Assembly (NCBI RefSeq): GCF_025165795.1
Contig: NZ_JAJAGO010000003.1
Span: 534,275 to 598,274, forward strand
Source of the DNA: Streptomyces gossypii
GTDB taxonomy: Bacteria > Actinomycetota > Actinomycetes > Streptomycetales > Streptomycetaceae
Direction of reading: 5' to 3'
Length of the DNA: 64,000 nt
Both the position numbers and the translations under genes were made by a program. This document shows positions 55,435-63,853 of the stretch, one piece after another; positions within the stretch are counted from its first letter, which is position 1, and every line of letters begins with the position of its first letter. The notes beneath the pieces are model-generated. The model was not told where the DNA came from and searched no databases. It saw only the letters and a program-made list of their open reading frames with translations.

Positions 55435-57285
55435 ATGCCCGAGCTGAGGTCCCGCACCGTCACCCACGGCCGCAACGCGGCGGGTGCCCGCTCGCTACTC
55501 CGCGCCGCGGGCGTGGAGCGCGAGGACTTCGGCAAGCCGATCATCGCGGTGGCGAACAGCTTCACCGAGTTCGTGCCCGGGCACACCCACCTCCAGCCGG
55601 TGGGCCGGATCGTCTCCGCGGCCGTCAAGGCGGCGGGCGGCATCCCGCGCGAGTTCAACACCATCGCGGTGGACGACGGCATCGCCATGGGCCATGCCGG
55701 AATGCTCTACTCCCTGCCGTCCCGCGATCTGATCGCCGACTCGGTGGAGTACATGACGGAGGCGCACTGCGCCGACGCGCTGATCTGCATCTCCAACTGC
55801 GACAAGATCACCCCCGGCATGCTGATGGCCGCCATGCGGCTGAACATCCCGACGGTGTTCGTCTCCGGCGGCCCGATGGAGTCGGGTACGGCGACGCTCG
55901 TCGACGGCACGGTCCGCAAGCTCGACCTGATCTCCGCCATCGCGGACTCCGCCAACGAGGCGGTCTCCGACCAGGACCTCGCCCGGATCGAGGAGAACGC
56001 CTGTCCGACCTGCGGCTCCTGCTCCGGCATGTTCACGGCGAACTCCATGAACTGCCTCACCGAGGCGATGGGCCTGTCCCTGCCGGGCAACGGCTCCCTG
56101 CTGGCCACCCACACCGCCCGCAAGGAGCTGTACGAGGCGGCGGGCCGTACGGTCGTGGAGATCACCAAGCGCTTCTACGAGGAGGACGACGAGACCGTCC
56201 TCCCGCGCCAGGTCGGCTCCCGCGCCGCCTTCGAGAACGCGATGGCCCTGGACATCGCCATGGGCGGCTCGACGAACACGATCCTGCACCTGCTGGCCGC
56301 GGCCCAGGAGGCCGGGTTGGACTTCACCATGCCGGACATCGACGCCCTCTCGCGCCGCCTGCCCTGCCTCTCCAAGGTCGCCCCCAACGGCGCGTACTAC
56401 ATGGAGGACGTCCACCGGGCGGGCGGCATCCCCGCCATCCTCGGCGAGCTGTACCGCGGCGGGATGCTCGACGAGGACGTGCACAGCGTCCACAGCCCCT
56501 CGCTCGCCGACTGGCTCAAGGAGTGGGACATCCGCGGGGGCTCGCCCTCGCCCGAGGCGGTCGAGCTGTTCCACGCGGCGCCCGGCTGCGTCCGGTCGGC
56601 CACCGCCTTCTCGCAGTCCGAGCGCTGGGACACCCTCGACACCGACGCGGCCGGCGGCTGCATCCGCGACATCGACCACGCCTACTCCACCGAGGGCGGC
56701 CTCGCCGTCCTGCACGGCAACCTCGCCGAGGACGGCTGTGTGGTGAAGACCGCGGGCGTCGACGAGTCCGTGTGGACCTTCGAGGGCCCCGCCGTCGTGT
56801 GCGAGTCGCAGGAGGAGGCCGTCGAGAGCATCCTCACCAAGCGGATCAAGGCCGGCGACGTCGTCGTCATCCGCTACGAGGGGCCCAAGGGCGGCCCCGG
56901 CATGCAGGAGATGCTCTACCCCACCTCCTTCCTCAAGGGCCGCGGGCTCGGCGCCAAGTGCGCGCTGATCACCGACGGGCGGTTCTCCGGCGGCACCTCC
57001 GGCCTCTCCATCGGGCACGTCTCGCCGGAGGCGGCGTCCGGCGGCGCGATCTCCCTGGTCCGGGACGGCGATCTGATCCGCATCGACATCCCCGAGCGCG
57101 TCATGGAGCTGAAGGTCCCGGACAGCGAGCTGGCGGCCCGCCGCGAGGAGCTCGGTGGCCGGTTCGCCCCGCGCAACCGGGACCGCAAGGTCTCCACGGC
57201 GCTGCGCGCGTACGCCGCGATGGCCACCAGCGCAGACCGCGGAGCCGTGCGCGACCTCTCGCAGCTGGACGGCGCCGCGCAGTAG
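55435..57285 (+). CDS. ilvD: Dihydroxy-acid dehydratase
   Basis: 616 residues from ATG 55435 (GTGGAG upstream). It makes the 2-oxoacid precursors of valine, leucine and isoleucine. The Fe-S ligands lie in [15 protein letters not shown] and [18 protein letters not shown]; later blocks are [14 protein letters not shown] and [20 protein letters not shown]. The length is normal. It stands alone here, away from the other ilv genes, with TAGTCT at about 55389-55394 as a possible -10. Confidence 0.97.
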   Translation: MPELRSRTVTHGRNAAGARSLLRAAGVEREDFGKPIIAVANSFTEFVPGHTHLQPVGRIVSAAVKAAGGIPREFNTIAVDDGIAMGHAGMLYSLPSRDLIADSVEYMTEAHCADALICISNCDKITPGMLMAAMRLNIPTVFVSGGPMESGTATLVDGTVRKLDLISAIADSANEAVSDQDLARIEENACPTCGSCSGMFTANSMNCLTEAMGLSLPGNGSLLATHTARKELYEAAGRTVVEITKRFYEEDDETVLPRQVGSRAAFENAMALDIAMGGSTNTILHLLAAAQEAGLDFTMPDIDALSRRLPCLSKVAPNGAYYMEDVHRAGGIPAILGELYRGGMLDEDVHSVHSPSLADWLKEWDIRGGSPSPEAVELFHAAPGCVRSATAFSQSERWDTLDTDAAGGCIRDIDHAYSTEGGLAVLHGNLAEDGCVVKTAGVDESVWTFEGPAVVCESQEEAVESILTKRIKAGDVVVIRYEGPKGGPGMQEMLYPTSFLKGRGLGAKCALITDGRFSGGTSGLSIGHVSPEAASGGAISLVRDGDLIRIDIPERVMELKVPDSELAARREELGGRFAPRNRDRKVSTALRAYAAMATSADRGAVRDLSQLDGAAQ

Positions 57286-57327
57286 GCCGGGCTCTCCCAG
57301 CACGTGGTCCGACGAGGGGCGGGGCGT

Positions 57328-57693
57328 ATGGCGAAACGGGACGAATCGGCTGAGGCGTACGTCCGGGCATTCCGGGAGCGGGCACAGCGCTGGACCGGGG
57401 CGGGCATCGGCGTGCTGATCCTGGCGGGCCTGCTCTGGCTCTGGTTCATGGGCTGGCTGCTGCTCGACTACCACGCGGACGACGGGGGCGTCCCGTGCGA
57501 GGCGCCGATATCCCGGGAGCCGGAATCCAGCTTCGACGCCTGCCTGGAGGAGCGCGACTGGCCCGCCCTCGTGCTGCTCGGCGGAGTCGCGAGCTGCCTG
57601 TCCGTCGTGGGCGCGGCCTCCCTCGTGTACGGGCGGCTCAGTCTCCTCATCAACGAGCACCGGGCGACGATGGCCCTGCTGCCCCCGCCATAA
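57328..57693 (+). CDS. Small two-helix membrane protein, hypothetical
   Basis: 121 residues from ATG 57328, preceded by GAGGGG; a GTG at 57304 is an alternative. Membrane segments lie near residues 25-46 and 82-104, with an acidic outer loop between them that has two Cys (VPCEAPIS, FDACLEE). Not recognised. The next gene, also membrane, starts 8 bp later, so the two are probably cotranscribed. Confidence 0.72.
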   Translation: MAKRDESAEAYVRAFRERAQRWTGAGIGVLILAGLLWLWFMGWLLLDYHADDGGVPCEAPISREPESSFDACLEERDWPALVLLGGVASCLSVVGAASLVYGRLSLLINEHRATMALLPPP

Positions 57694-57701
57694 TCGAGGG
57701 T

Positions 57702-58289
57702 ATGAGCGACACGCAGCGCCCCGACGGGCCCGAAGAGACCGGCGAGCAGGGTCTGCCGGGCCTGCCCGGTCTTCCGGGGGAAGAGGGCCCGGACGCCGAC
57801 CGGCCTCTCCCCGAGCCGATCCGCTTCTTCGGCACCACCTGGGTCGACCACACCGGGGGCTACGCCCTGCGCCGCATCGGGCTCGGCCTCGGCTCTCTCC
57901 TCCTCGCGGTGGTGGGCGCCTACGCGCTCCGGCTCGCGTACGAGGGTGTCGCCATCGCGGAGCTCGGCGACTGGGCCCGGCTGCTGATGATCCTCGCGTT
58001 CGCCATCTGCAGCTCGATCGGCTTCTCCCGCACGCTCACCGGTTTCAAGCGCCGCCCGGAGACCGAGGAGGACGCGGCGCGGGAAAGGTCGATGCGCAGC
58101 TTCCTGCTTGTCGGCTTCGTCGGGGTCCTGCTCGCCTACGCCGTCCGCACGCTGATCGAGGCACCGGGCGAGAAGCTGCACCGCACCGAGCACGAGGCCG
58201 CGCTCAAGAGCCACGAGCGCCGGCGGACCGCACGCACCGGCAACCCGGCGAAACGGAAGCGGAAGCCCAAGCGCAAGCCCCGGAACTGA
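57702..58289 (+). CDS. Membrane protein with basic tail, hypothetical
   Basis: 195 residues from ATG 57702 (GAGGG upstream). A Gly/Pro/Glu-rich N-terminus leads to three membrane segments (around 59-80, 88-107 and 128-147), and the C-terminus is strongly basic (NPAKRKRKPKRKPRN). No family is recognised. Confidence 0.75.
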   Translation: MSDTQRPDGPEETGEQGLPGLPGLPGEEGPDADRPLPEPIRFFGTTWVDHTGGYALRRIGLGLGSLLLAVVGAYALRLAYEGVAIAELGDWARLLMILAFAICSSIGFSRTLTGFKRRPETEEDAARERSMRSFLLVGFVGVLLAYAVRTLIEAPGEKLHRTEHEAALKSHERRRTARTGNPAKRKRKPKRKPRN

Positions 58290-58326
58290 CCCGCACCGGT
58301 CCCCGGCGCCCGCGGTGGCAGCCGCT

Positions 58327-58344
58327 CTCAGGGCTGACCCTGAG
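58327..58344 (+). terminator. Small hairpin terminator
   Basis: CTCAGGG-CTGA-CCCTGAG, 7-bp stem, about 40 bp after the gene ending at 58289. Confidence 0.5.
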
Positions 58345-58371
58345 CCGACCCTGAACTGACCCGGACATGTG

Positions 58372-58420
58372 CCAGTTTCCTTTACAGCTGATGGCCGCAG
58401 GTGTCAGCTTTTTCTTACAC
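58372..58420 (+). promoter_or_regulatory. Twin T-rich direct repeats before the ArsR-type gene
   Basis: CCAGTTTCCTTTACA (58372-58386) and TCAGCTTTTTCTTACA (58404-58419) recur 32-33 bp apart, about three helical turns. The second lies within GTGT...ACAC. They are a likely autoregulatory operator pair. Confidence 0.5.
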
Positions 58421-58437
58421 ACGGGAAGGGCGTCGCG

Positions 58438-58818
58438 ATGGCCGCGGTCGGGAGTCCGACGGGGGACGAATTGCTGAAGGCCCTGGCGGCTCTCGGCAAT
58501 CCGCACCGCATGCGGATCATCCAGGCGCTGTACGGGAGCCGGAACTACGTCAGCAGGCTCGCCCGCGAGATCGGCATGAGCCGTCCACTGCTGCATATGC
58601 ACCTGCAGCGGCTGGAGGCGGCCGGGCTCATCGTCGGGTCGCTGGAGGTGGGGGAGGGAGGCAAGACGGTGAAGTTCTTCGAGGTCGCGCCGTTCGCCTA
58701 CGAGCTCACTCCGCATGCGGTCGCCGAGGCGGCCCGCACCCTCAGCGACGACCACGCGGGTTCGCCCCCCACCGGGAAGCAGCGCGGAAGCGTGCGTGAG
58801 AAAGAGGGAATGCAGTGA
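58438..58818 (+). CDS. ArsR-like winged-helix regulator
   Basis: 126 residues from ATG 58438 (GGGAAGG upstream). LLKALAALGNPHRMRIIQAL, SRLAREIGMSRPLLHMHLQR and LEAAGLIVGSLEV form the winged helix, followed by a wing (EGGKTVKFFEV). It overlaps by 4 bp a small membrane coiled-coil gene that may signal to it. T-rich direct repeats precede the start. Confidence 0.88.
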   Translation: MAAVGSPTGDELLKALAALGNPHRMRIIQALYGSRNYVSRLAREIGMSRPLLHMHLQRLEAAGLIVGSLEVGEGGKTVKFFEVAPFAYELTPHAVAEAARTLSDDHAGSPPTGKQRGSVREKEGMQ

Positions 58819-59099
58819 ACCAGCAACTGGCGGACGAATCCGAGGCGGTCGCCGTCTGGGCGGCGGGGCTCGGCACGGCCGGGGTCTTTGCCCTGATGAT
58901 CGTCATCGTCTGGCAGGTCGCCGCGACCTGGCGGGCCCGCATGCTCGCGGCGCGCGAGGGGCAGTACAAGCAGCTCGCCACGAAGTACGCCCAGCTCCTG
59001 GAGGACAACGTGGAGCTGCACCGCCGCAGCATCGACGAGCTGACCGAGGCACGCAGATCCATCGCCTCCATGGAGAAGATGATGCGCGAGATCGAGTGA
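58815..59099 (+). CDS. Small membrane protein with coiled coil
   Basis: 94 residues, GTG start coupled to the ArsR-like stop (GTGA). One membrane segment (WAAGLGTAGVFALMIVIVWQ, about 15-35) is followed by a coiled coil (YKQLATKYAQLLEDNVELHR, ELTEARRSIASMEKMMREIE). It has the shape of a membrane anchor that could hold or sense the regulator. Small DUF-type partners of this kind recur beside winged-helix genes in Streptomyces. Confidence 0.82.
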   Translation: MNQQLADESEAVAVWAAGLGTAGVFALMIVIVWQVAATWRARMLAAREGQYKQLATKYAQLLEDNVELHRRSIDELTEARRSIASMEKMMREIE

Positions 59100-59166
59100 C
59101 CGGGCGTCCGGCGGGAGTGCTTCCGGAAGACCGCCGGGGAGGTTGCACGGCAAGCCGGGAAGAGTT

Positions 59167-59185
59167 ATGCATGAGTCATGCATGA
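59167..59185 (+). promoter_or_regulatory. ATGCATGA direct repeat over the MarR start codon
   Basis: ATGCATGA occurs at 59167-59174 and 59178-59185, period 11 bp, each with a palindromic ATGCAT. The second copy contains the start codon, so binding would block initiation. Confidence 0.5.
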
Positions 59186-59768
59186 AGGAGCTCGCACAGC
59201 TGATACGAACCGCACGGCGAACCTCCTGGGAGCCACAGCACTCGCTGTCACCGACAAGGCTCTGGCGGGGATCACCGGCGCCGCCGCCGTCAGCACCAGC
59301 GGCGCCGCAGCGCTCGTCGTGTTGTCCGCGGCGCCCGGCCTGAGCGTCACGGAGCTGGGACGCCGCGTGGGGCTTTCGCAGTCCGCCGCCGCCCGCATGG
59401 TCGACTCGCTCGAAGCCGAACGCCTGGTGGATCGGCGTTCCGGCGTCGGCCGCTGGGTGTCGGTGACGGCCACCGAAGCCGGTCTGCGGACGGCACACGA
59501 GGTGCTGGCGGCGCGCGGTGCACCGCTGGCGGAGGCCGTCGCGGTGCTCGACGAGCAGGAGCAGGCCGCACTGGGCGCCCTCCTCGGCAAGCTTCTGACG
59601 GGGATCTACCAGCAGGTCGGCAGCGCCGAACGGGTGTGCCGCCTGTGTGATCGCGGCGCCTGCGTACGAGGCGCGGTCTGCCCCGTCGGCCAGGCCGAGC
59701 GGCACGCGAAGGAGAAGAGCGCGCGGGAAGCCGCCGCGCCGGAAAGTGAACCGCGGGAGAGCGGCTAG
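59178..59768 (+). CDS. MarR-family regulator with C-terminal Cys cluster
   Basis: 196 residues. The winged helix is GAAALVVLSAAPGLSVTELG with VGLSQSAAARMVDSLEAERL. The C-terminal CRLCDRGACVRGAVCPVG supplies C154, C157, C162 and C168, a likely metal or redox site. EamA starts 4 bp after its stop, so it probably controls that exporter. No good ribosome site is seen. The start codon lies inside an ATGCATGA repeat. Confidence 0.88.
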   Translation: MHEGARTADTNRTANLLGATALAVTDKALAGITGAAAVSTSGAAALVVLSAAPGLSVTELGRRVGLSQSAAARMVDSLEAERLVDRRSGVGRWVSVTATEAGLRTAHEVLAARGAPLAEAVAVLDEQEQAALGALLGKLLTGIYQQVGSAERVCRLCDRGACVRGAVCPVGQAERHAKEKSAREAAAPESEPRESG

Positions 59769-59772
59769 CGGC

Positions 59773-60642
59773 ATGGGCCTGCTCTTCGCTCTGGCCTCGG
59801 CAGGCTTCTACGGCGCCGCCGACTTCTTCGGGGGCCTGCTCTCCCGGCGAGCGTTCTTCGCCGCCGTCGCCCTCCTCGGCCAGGTGGGCGGACTGCTGTT
59901 CAGCCTGTTCGCCGCGCTGCTGCTCACCCCCGGCCCGGTGAACGCCGAGAGCCTCGCCTGGGGCGGACTCTCCGGCTTCGGCACCGGCCTGGGCATGGTC
60001 TTCCTCTACCGGGGGATGAGCCGCGGCGCGATGAGCGTCGTGGTCCCCCTCAGCGCCATCACCGGAGTGGCGCTGCCCGTGCTGGCGGGGGTCGCGCTGC
60101 TGGGGGACCGCCCGACCGTCTTCTCCTGGATCGGAATCGTCGTCACCCTGCCCGCCCTGTGGCTGGTGGCCCGCCGGGGGCCCCAAAGCGGCCCGGTAGC
60201 CACCGACGACGGGGCCGACGGGTCCGCCGACGCGCTTGCGGCCGGCTGCGGGATCGCCCTGCAGTACCTCGCACTCGCCCAGGCGGGCGAGTCTGCCGGT
60301 TTCTGGCCGGTGGCCGCGGGGCGGGTAGCCGCCATTCTCACCATCCTGCCGCTCGCGATGCGTTTCGGAACGCACCCGCGCATGTCCTGGGCGCCCCTGC
60401 GCATGCCGCCCCGCATCGCCGCCGCCTCGGCAGCCGCCGGCATGACGGCGACCGCAGCCCTGCTCTTCTACACGCTGGCGCTCCATCAGCAGCTGGTCAC
60501 CGTCGCCGTCGTCCTCTCCTCCCTCTATCCGGCGATCCCGGTCGTGCTCGGCGTTCTCGTTCTGCGGGAACGGCTGAACCGGACGCAGGCGATGGGGCTC
60601 CTCGCGGCCGGTTCCGCCATCGTCCTGCTGGCCATGGGGTGA
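59773..60642 (+). CDS. EamA/DMT-family transporter
   Basis: 289 residues from ATG 59773, ten hydrophobic helices in two EamA repeats (GLLFALASAGFYGAADFFGG; ALLFYTLALHQQLVTVAVVL, SSLYPAIPVVLGVLVLRERL). DMT proteins export amino acids or related metabolites. It is coupled to the MarR gene 4 bp upstream; a Cys-bearing regulator suggests a thiol, metal or redox-linked cargo, but this is only inference. Confidence 0.9.
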   Translation: MGLLFALASAGFYGAADFFGGLLSRRAFFAAVALLGQVGGLLFSLFAALLLTPGPVNAESLAWGGLSGFGTGLGMVFLYRGMSRGAMSVVVPLSAITGVALPVLAGVALLGDRPTVFSWIGIVVTLPALWLVARRGPQSGPVATDDGADGSADALAAGCGIALQYLALAQAGESAGFWPVAAGRVAAILTILPLAMRFGTHPRMSWAPLRMPPRIAAASAAAGMTATAALLFYTLALHQQLVTVAVVLSSLYPAIPVVLGVLVLRERLNRTQAMGLLAAGSAIVLLAMG

Positions 60643-60710
60643 CGCACCTCCGTGGCGCCCGTACGTACTCCGAGGTCCTCGCTGCTTGACGCGGGCGGGC
60701 CGGGCGTGAT

Positions 60711-60738
60711 TATTCTACAGGTGATGAATATTTCACCT
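60711..60738 (+). promoter_or_regulatory. -10 and start-codon palindrome for the ABC operon
   Basis: TATTCT (60711-60716) is followed at 60719-60738 by AGGTGATGAATATTTCACCT, a near-perfect palindrome that covers the ATG. TTGACG lies at 60686-60691. The layout suggests a leaderless, repressed promoter. Confidence 0.6.
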
Positions 60739-61479
60739 CCCGCCATCCGCGCAGCCGGTCTCCGCGTCGTACGCGGCGGCCGTACGGTGCTGGACGGGCT
60801 CACCTTCCAGGTCCCCGCAGGCACCGTCACGGGCCTGCTCGGCCCCTCCGGCTGCGGAAAATCGACCCTGATGCGCGCCCTCGTCGGCACCCAGTCGCAC
60901 GTCACCGGCACGCTCGACGTGCTCGGCGCACCCGCCGGATCCCCCGAACTGCGCGCCCGCGTCGGCTACGTCACGCAGTCACCGTCCGTCTATCTCGATC
61001 TGACGGCACGCCAGAACCTCGACTACTACGCCGCCGTCCTCGGCATCAACCGCCGTGACCGCGCCGGGCAGGTCGAGCGGGCACTCACCGATGTCGATCT
61101 GACCTCACACGCCGACGCGCTGGCGGGAAACCTCTCCGGAGGCCAGCTCAACCGCGTGTCGCTCGCCGTCGCCCTGCTCGGCTCCCCGGACTTGCTGGTG
61201 CTGGACGAACCCACCGTCGGCCTCGACCCCGTACTCCGCCGCGACCTGTGGGACCTCTTCCACCGGATCGCCGCCGACCGGGGCGCCACCCTGCTGGTCT
61301 CCTCCCATGTCATGGACGAGGCCGACCGCTGCCAGCGACTGCTGCTCCTGCGCGCCGGCCTGCTGCTCGCCGACGACACCCCGGACAACCTCCGCGCGCA
61401 CACCCGCACCGCGACCATCGAGGACGCCTTCCTCCACCTGGTCGACGCAGCTCGCGAAGAGGAGGAATCCCGCGCATGA
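60724..61479 (+). CDS. ABC transporter ATP-binding protein
   Basis: 251 residues from ATG 60724 (GTG at 60721 is possible). Walker A LGPSGCGKST, signature NLSGGQLNRVSLAVAL, Walker B LLVLDEPTVGLD and the H-loop VSSHVMDEA are intact. It is of the drug/antibiotic exporter ATPase type (DrrA-like). It overlaps its permease by 4 bp. A palindrome over the start suggests tight repression. Confidence 0.94.
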   Translation: MNISPPAIRAAGLRVVRGGRTVLDGLTFQVPAGTVTGLLGPSGCGKSTLMRALVGTQSHVTGTLDVLGAPAGSPELRARVGYVTQSPSVYLDLTARQNLDYYAAVLGINRRDRAGQVERALTDVDLTSHADALAGNLSGGQLNRVSLAVALLGSPDLLVLDEPTVGLDPVLRRDLWDLFHRIAADRGATLLVSSHVMDEADRCQRLLLLRAGLLLADDTPDNLRAHTRTATIEDAFLHLVDAAREEEESRA

Positions 61480-62213
61480 ACGCCTCCCGCACCTTCGCCA
61501 CCGCGCTCCGCGTGCTGCGCCAGCTGAGGCACGATCCGCGCACGATCGCGCTGCTCCTGCTCGTGCCGGTCCTGCTGCTCGTGCTGCTCTTCTATGTCTT
61601 CGACGCGGACCGGCGCGCTTTCGACGGCATCGGCGCCTCACTGCTCGGCATCTTCCCGCTGGTGACGATGTTCCTGGTCACCTCGATCGCCACCCTGCGG
61701 GAACGCACCTCGGGCACCCTGGAGAGGCTGCTGGCCATGCCGCTCGGCAAGGGCGACCTGATCGCGGGGTACGCGCTCGCGTTCGGGCTGCTCGCGGCCG
61801 TGCAGGCGAGCGTCGCGACCGGCGTCGCCGTCTGGCTGCTCGACCTCAGCATCGCCGGATCGCCCTGGCTGCTGCTGCTCGTCGCCCTGCTCGACGCTCT
61901 CCTCGGCACCGCCCTCGGCCTCTTCGTCTCCGCCTTCGCCGCCTCGGAGTTCCAGGTTGTGCAGTTCATGCCTGCGATGATCTTTCCGCAGATCCTGCTC
62001 TGCGGGCTGTTCGCGCCCCGCGACTCCATGCAGCCGGTGCTGGAGGCGGTCTCCAACGTCCTGCCCATGTCCTACGCGGTCGACGGCATGCGGGAGGTGC
62101 TCCGGCACCCCGACGCGACGGGCGACTTCGCCGTGGACGCGGTGGTCGTGGCGGGCAGCGCCGTCCTGGTCCTCGTCCTGGGCGCGGCCACCCTCCGCCG
62201 CCGCACGCCCTAG
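61476..62213 (+). CDS. ABC transporter permease (ABC-2 type)
   Basis: 245 residues from ATG 61476 (ATGA overlap). Six membrane helices and the ABC-2 loop (LRERTSGTLERLLAMPLGKG, QVVQFMPAMIFPQILLCGLF, NVLPMSYAVDGMREVL) match exporters of the DrrB/NodJ kind. Together with the ATPase gene it forms a complete two-gene exporter; the substrate is unknown. Confidence 0.93.
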   Translation: MNASRTFATALRVLRQLRHDPRTIALLLLVPVLLLVLLFYVFDADRRAFDGIGASLLGIFPLVTMFLVTSIATLRERTSGTLERLLAMPLGKGDLIAGYALAFGLLAAVQASVATGVAVWLLDLSIAGSPWLLLLVALLDALLGTALGLFVSAFAASEFQVVQFMPAMIFPQILLCGLFAPRDSMQPVLEAVSNVLPMSYAVDGMREVLRHPDATGDFAVDAVVVAGSAVLVLVLGAATLRRRTP

Positions 62214-62261
62214 GTTTGTCGCCGGTCGCCAGCGCACTCGTCGACTCCCTCCTTGGCCTTC

Positions 62262-62297
62262 TCGCCCCTGCGGCACAGTTCGCCCCTGCGGCATAGT
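62262..62297. repeat. 18-bp tandem duplication ending in a -10-like element
   Basis: TCGCCCCTGCGGCACAGT (62262-62279) is followed at once by the same unit with C to T, making CATAGT (62292-62297) 6 nt before ATG 62304. The duplication may have created the promoter. Confidence 0.75.
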
Positions 62298-62303
62298 GGG
62301 CGC

Positions 62304-62816
62304 ATGCAGACGCCGATGAGCGAGCCGATGAGCGCGGAACTGGCCGAGGCGGTCGCGCTGCGCGAGCAGGGCAGCCTCGACGAGGCCCGGATCCGGCTCC
62401 TCACCCTGTCCGCTCGCCACCCCGAAGACCCGCAGACGGCCTACCAGACCGCCTGGGTCCACGACGCCCTCGGTCTTGAGCTGGAGGCCCTCCCGTACTA
62501 CGAACGTGCCGTCGCCACCGGGGGACTCTCCCCCGAGGACCGGCACGGCGTGCTCCTCGGCCTTGCCAGCACCCACCGGGTACTCGGGGCCCACGGCAGC
62601 GCGCTTGCCGTCCTGGAGACGGCGCTCCAGGAATTCCCGGGGAATCCGGCGCTCCGGGCCTTCCGCGCCCTGGCACTGACCAACGCGGGCCGGGCGGAGG
62701 AAGCACTGTCCGACCTGCTGCATGTCCTCGTCGACACGACGGCCGACCCGCAGCTGCGGGAGTACGCTCGCGCGCTCTCGTATTACGCGGACCACCTGGA
62801 CGAGACGGCGGGCTGA
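62304..62816 (+). CDS. Tetratricopeptide-repeat protein
   Basis: 170 residues from ATG 62304. Two to three TPR-like units (ALREQGSLDEARIRLLTLSA, LGLELEALPYYERAVATG, ALTNAGRAEEALSDLLHVLV) follow a short leader. It is cytoplasmic, probably a protein-interaction scaffold. CATAGT 6 nt upstream suggests a leaderless start. Confidence 0.85.
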   Translation: MQTPMSEPMSAELAEAVALREQGSLDEARIRLLTLSARHPEDPQTAYQTAWVHDALGLELEALPYYERAVATGGLSPEDRHGVLLGLASTHRVLGAHGSALAVLETALQEFPGNPALRAFRALALTNAGRAEEALSDLLHVLVDTTADPQLREYARALSYYADHLDETAG

Positions 62817-62947
62817 CACGGCGGGCGGACGCGGCGCGCCGGTGTCCCGCCCAGTGGACGCCAGCGCACCGGCGGGGCCAAGGTGCGAAGATGGAACACG
62901 CACCGTACGCACTCGGGCAGCCGGATACGACGAGGTGAAAACCCGCC

Positions 62948-63757
62948 ATGAGCCAGAAAGTCGCCGTGCTAGGCGCAGGCAAGATCGGTGAAGCGCTGCT
63001 GTCCGGCATGATCCGGGCGGGCTGGGCACCGGCCCACCTTCTGGTCACCACCCGGCGGGCGGAGCGCGCGCAGGAACTCCATGTGCGTCACGGCGTCGAG
63101 TGCGTCTCCAACGCGGAGGCCGCCAAGCTCGCCGACACGCTGATCCTGACGGTCAAGCCACAGGACATGGGCAGGCTGCTGGACGAACTGGCCCCGCACG
63201 TACCGGCCGACCGGCTGATCATCAGCGGCGCCGCAGGGCTGCCCACCACCCTCTTCGAGGAGAGGCTGACCACCGGTACGCCGGTCGTGCGGGTCATGAC
63301 GAACACGCCCGCGCTGGTCGACGAGGGGATGTCCGTCATCTCGGCGGGCACCCACGCAGGTGAGCCCCACCTCCTCCGGACCGAGGAGATCTTCGGCGGC
63401 GTCGGCAAGACTGTCCGCGTCCCGGAATCCCAGCAGGACGCCGCGACCGCGCTCTCCGGCTCCGGGCCCGCCTACTTCTTCTTCCTGGTCGAGGCCATGA
63501 CCGATGCGGGCATCCTGCTCGGCCTGCCCAGGGACAAGGCACACGAGCTGATCGTCCAGGCGGCGGTCGGCGCGTCCACCATGCTGCGGGACGGCGGGGA
63601 ACACCCGGTCACCCTTCGGGAGAACGTCACCTCGCCGGCGGGGACGACCATCAACGCCATCCGTGAGCTGGAGAACCACGGCGTGCGCGCGGCCTTCCTC
63701 GCCGCCATCGAGGCGGCCCGCGACCGCAGCCGCGCCTTGGCCTCCGGCGAGGGCTGA
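62948..63757 (+). CDS. proC: Pyrroline-5-carboxylate reductase
   Basis: 269 residues. It makes proline from P5C with NAD(P)H. The Rossmann site VAVLGAGKIGEALLSGMIRA, TVKPQDMGRLLDEL, RVMTNTPALVDEGM and the ProC signature ALSGSGPAYFFFLVEAMTDA with SPAGTTINAIRELE are all present. Length is normal; GAGGTG lies upstream of the ATG. No other pro gene is near. Confidence 0.97.
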   Translation: MSQKVAVLGAGKIGEALLSGMIRAGWAPAHLLVTTRRAERAQELHVRHGVECVSNAEAAKLADTLILTVKPQDMGRLLDELAPHVPADRLIISGAAGLPTTLFEERLTTGTPVVRVMTNTPALVDEGMSVISAGTHAGEPHLLRTEEIFGGVGKTVRVPESQQDAATALSGSGPAYFFFLVEAMTDAGILLGLPRDKAHELIVQAAVGASTMLRDGGEHPVTLRENVTSPAGTTINAIRELENHGVRAAFLAAIEAARDRSRALASGEG

Positions 63758-63818
63758 CCGTCCGCGAGCTCTCCCTGCCTGCCACCTGGCCGACGCGAAG
63801 TGGTCGCACCAGGCAGGT

Positions 63819-63847
63819 TTGAAGGCCGTGTGCTGGTGGTGTAGTGT
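63819..63847 (+). promoter_or_regulatory. Promoter TTGAAG-N17-TAGTGT at the right edge
   Basis: -35 TTGAAG (63819-63824) and -10 TAGTGT (63842-63847) with ideal 17-bp spacing. Transcription would start near 63854 and continue beyond the window. Confidence 0.65.
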
Positions 63848-63853
63848 TCTTCG

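Noticed and set aside
55495..57660. 721-codon minus-strand frame opposite ilvD
   Set aside because: Shadow frame of ilvD and the next gene; repetitive Val/Gly/Ala/Asp composition without recognisable domain.
63774..63819. Possible terminator after proC (CCTGCC...GGCAGG)
   Set aside because: The stem needs bulges and overlaps the -35 of the next promoter; too weak to call.
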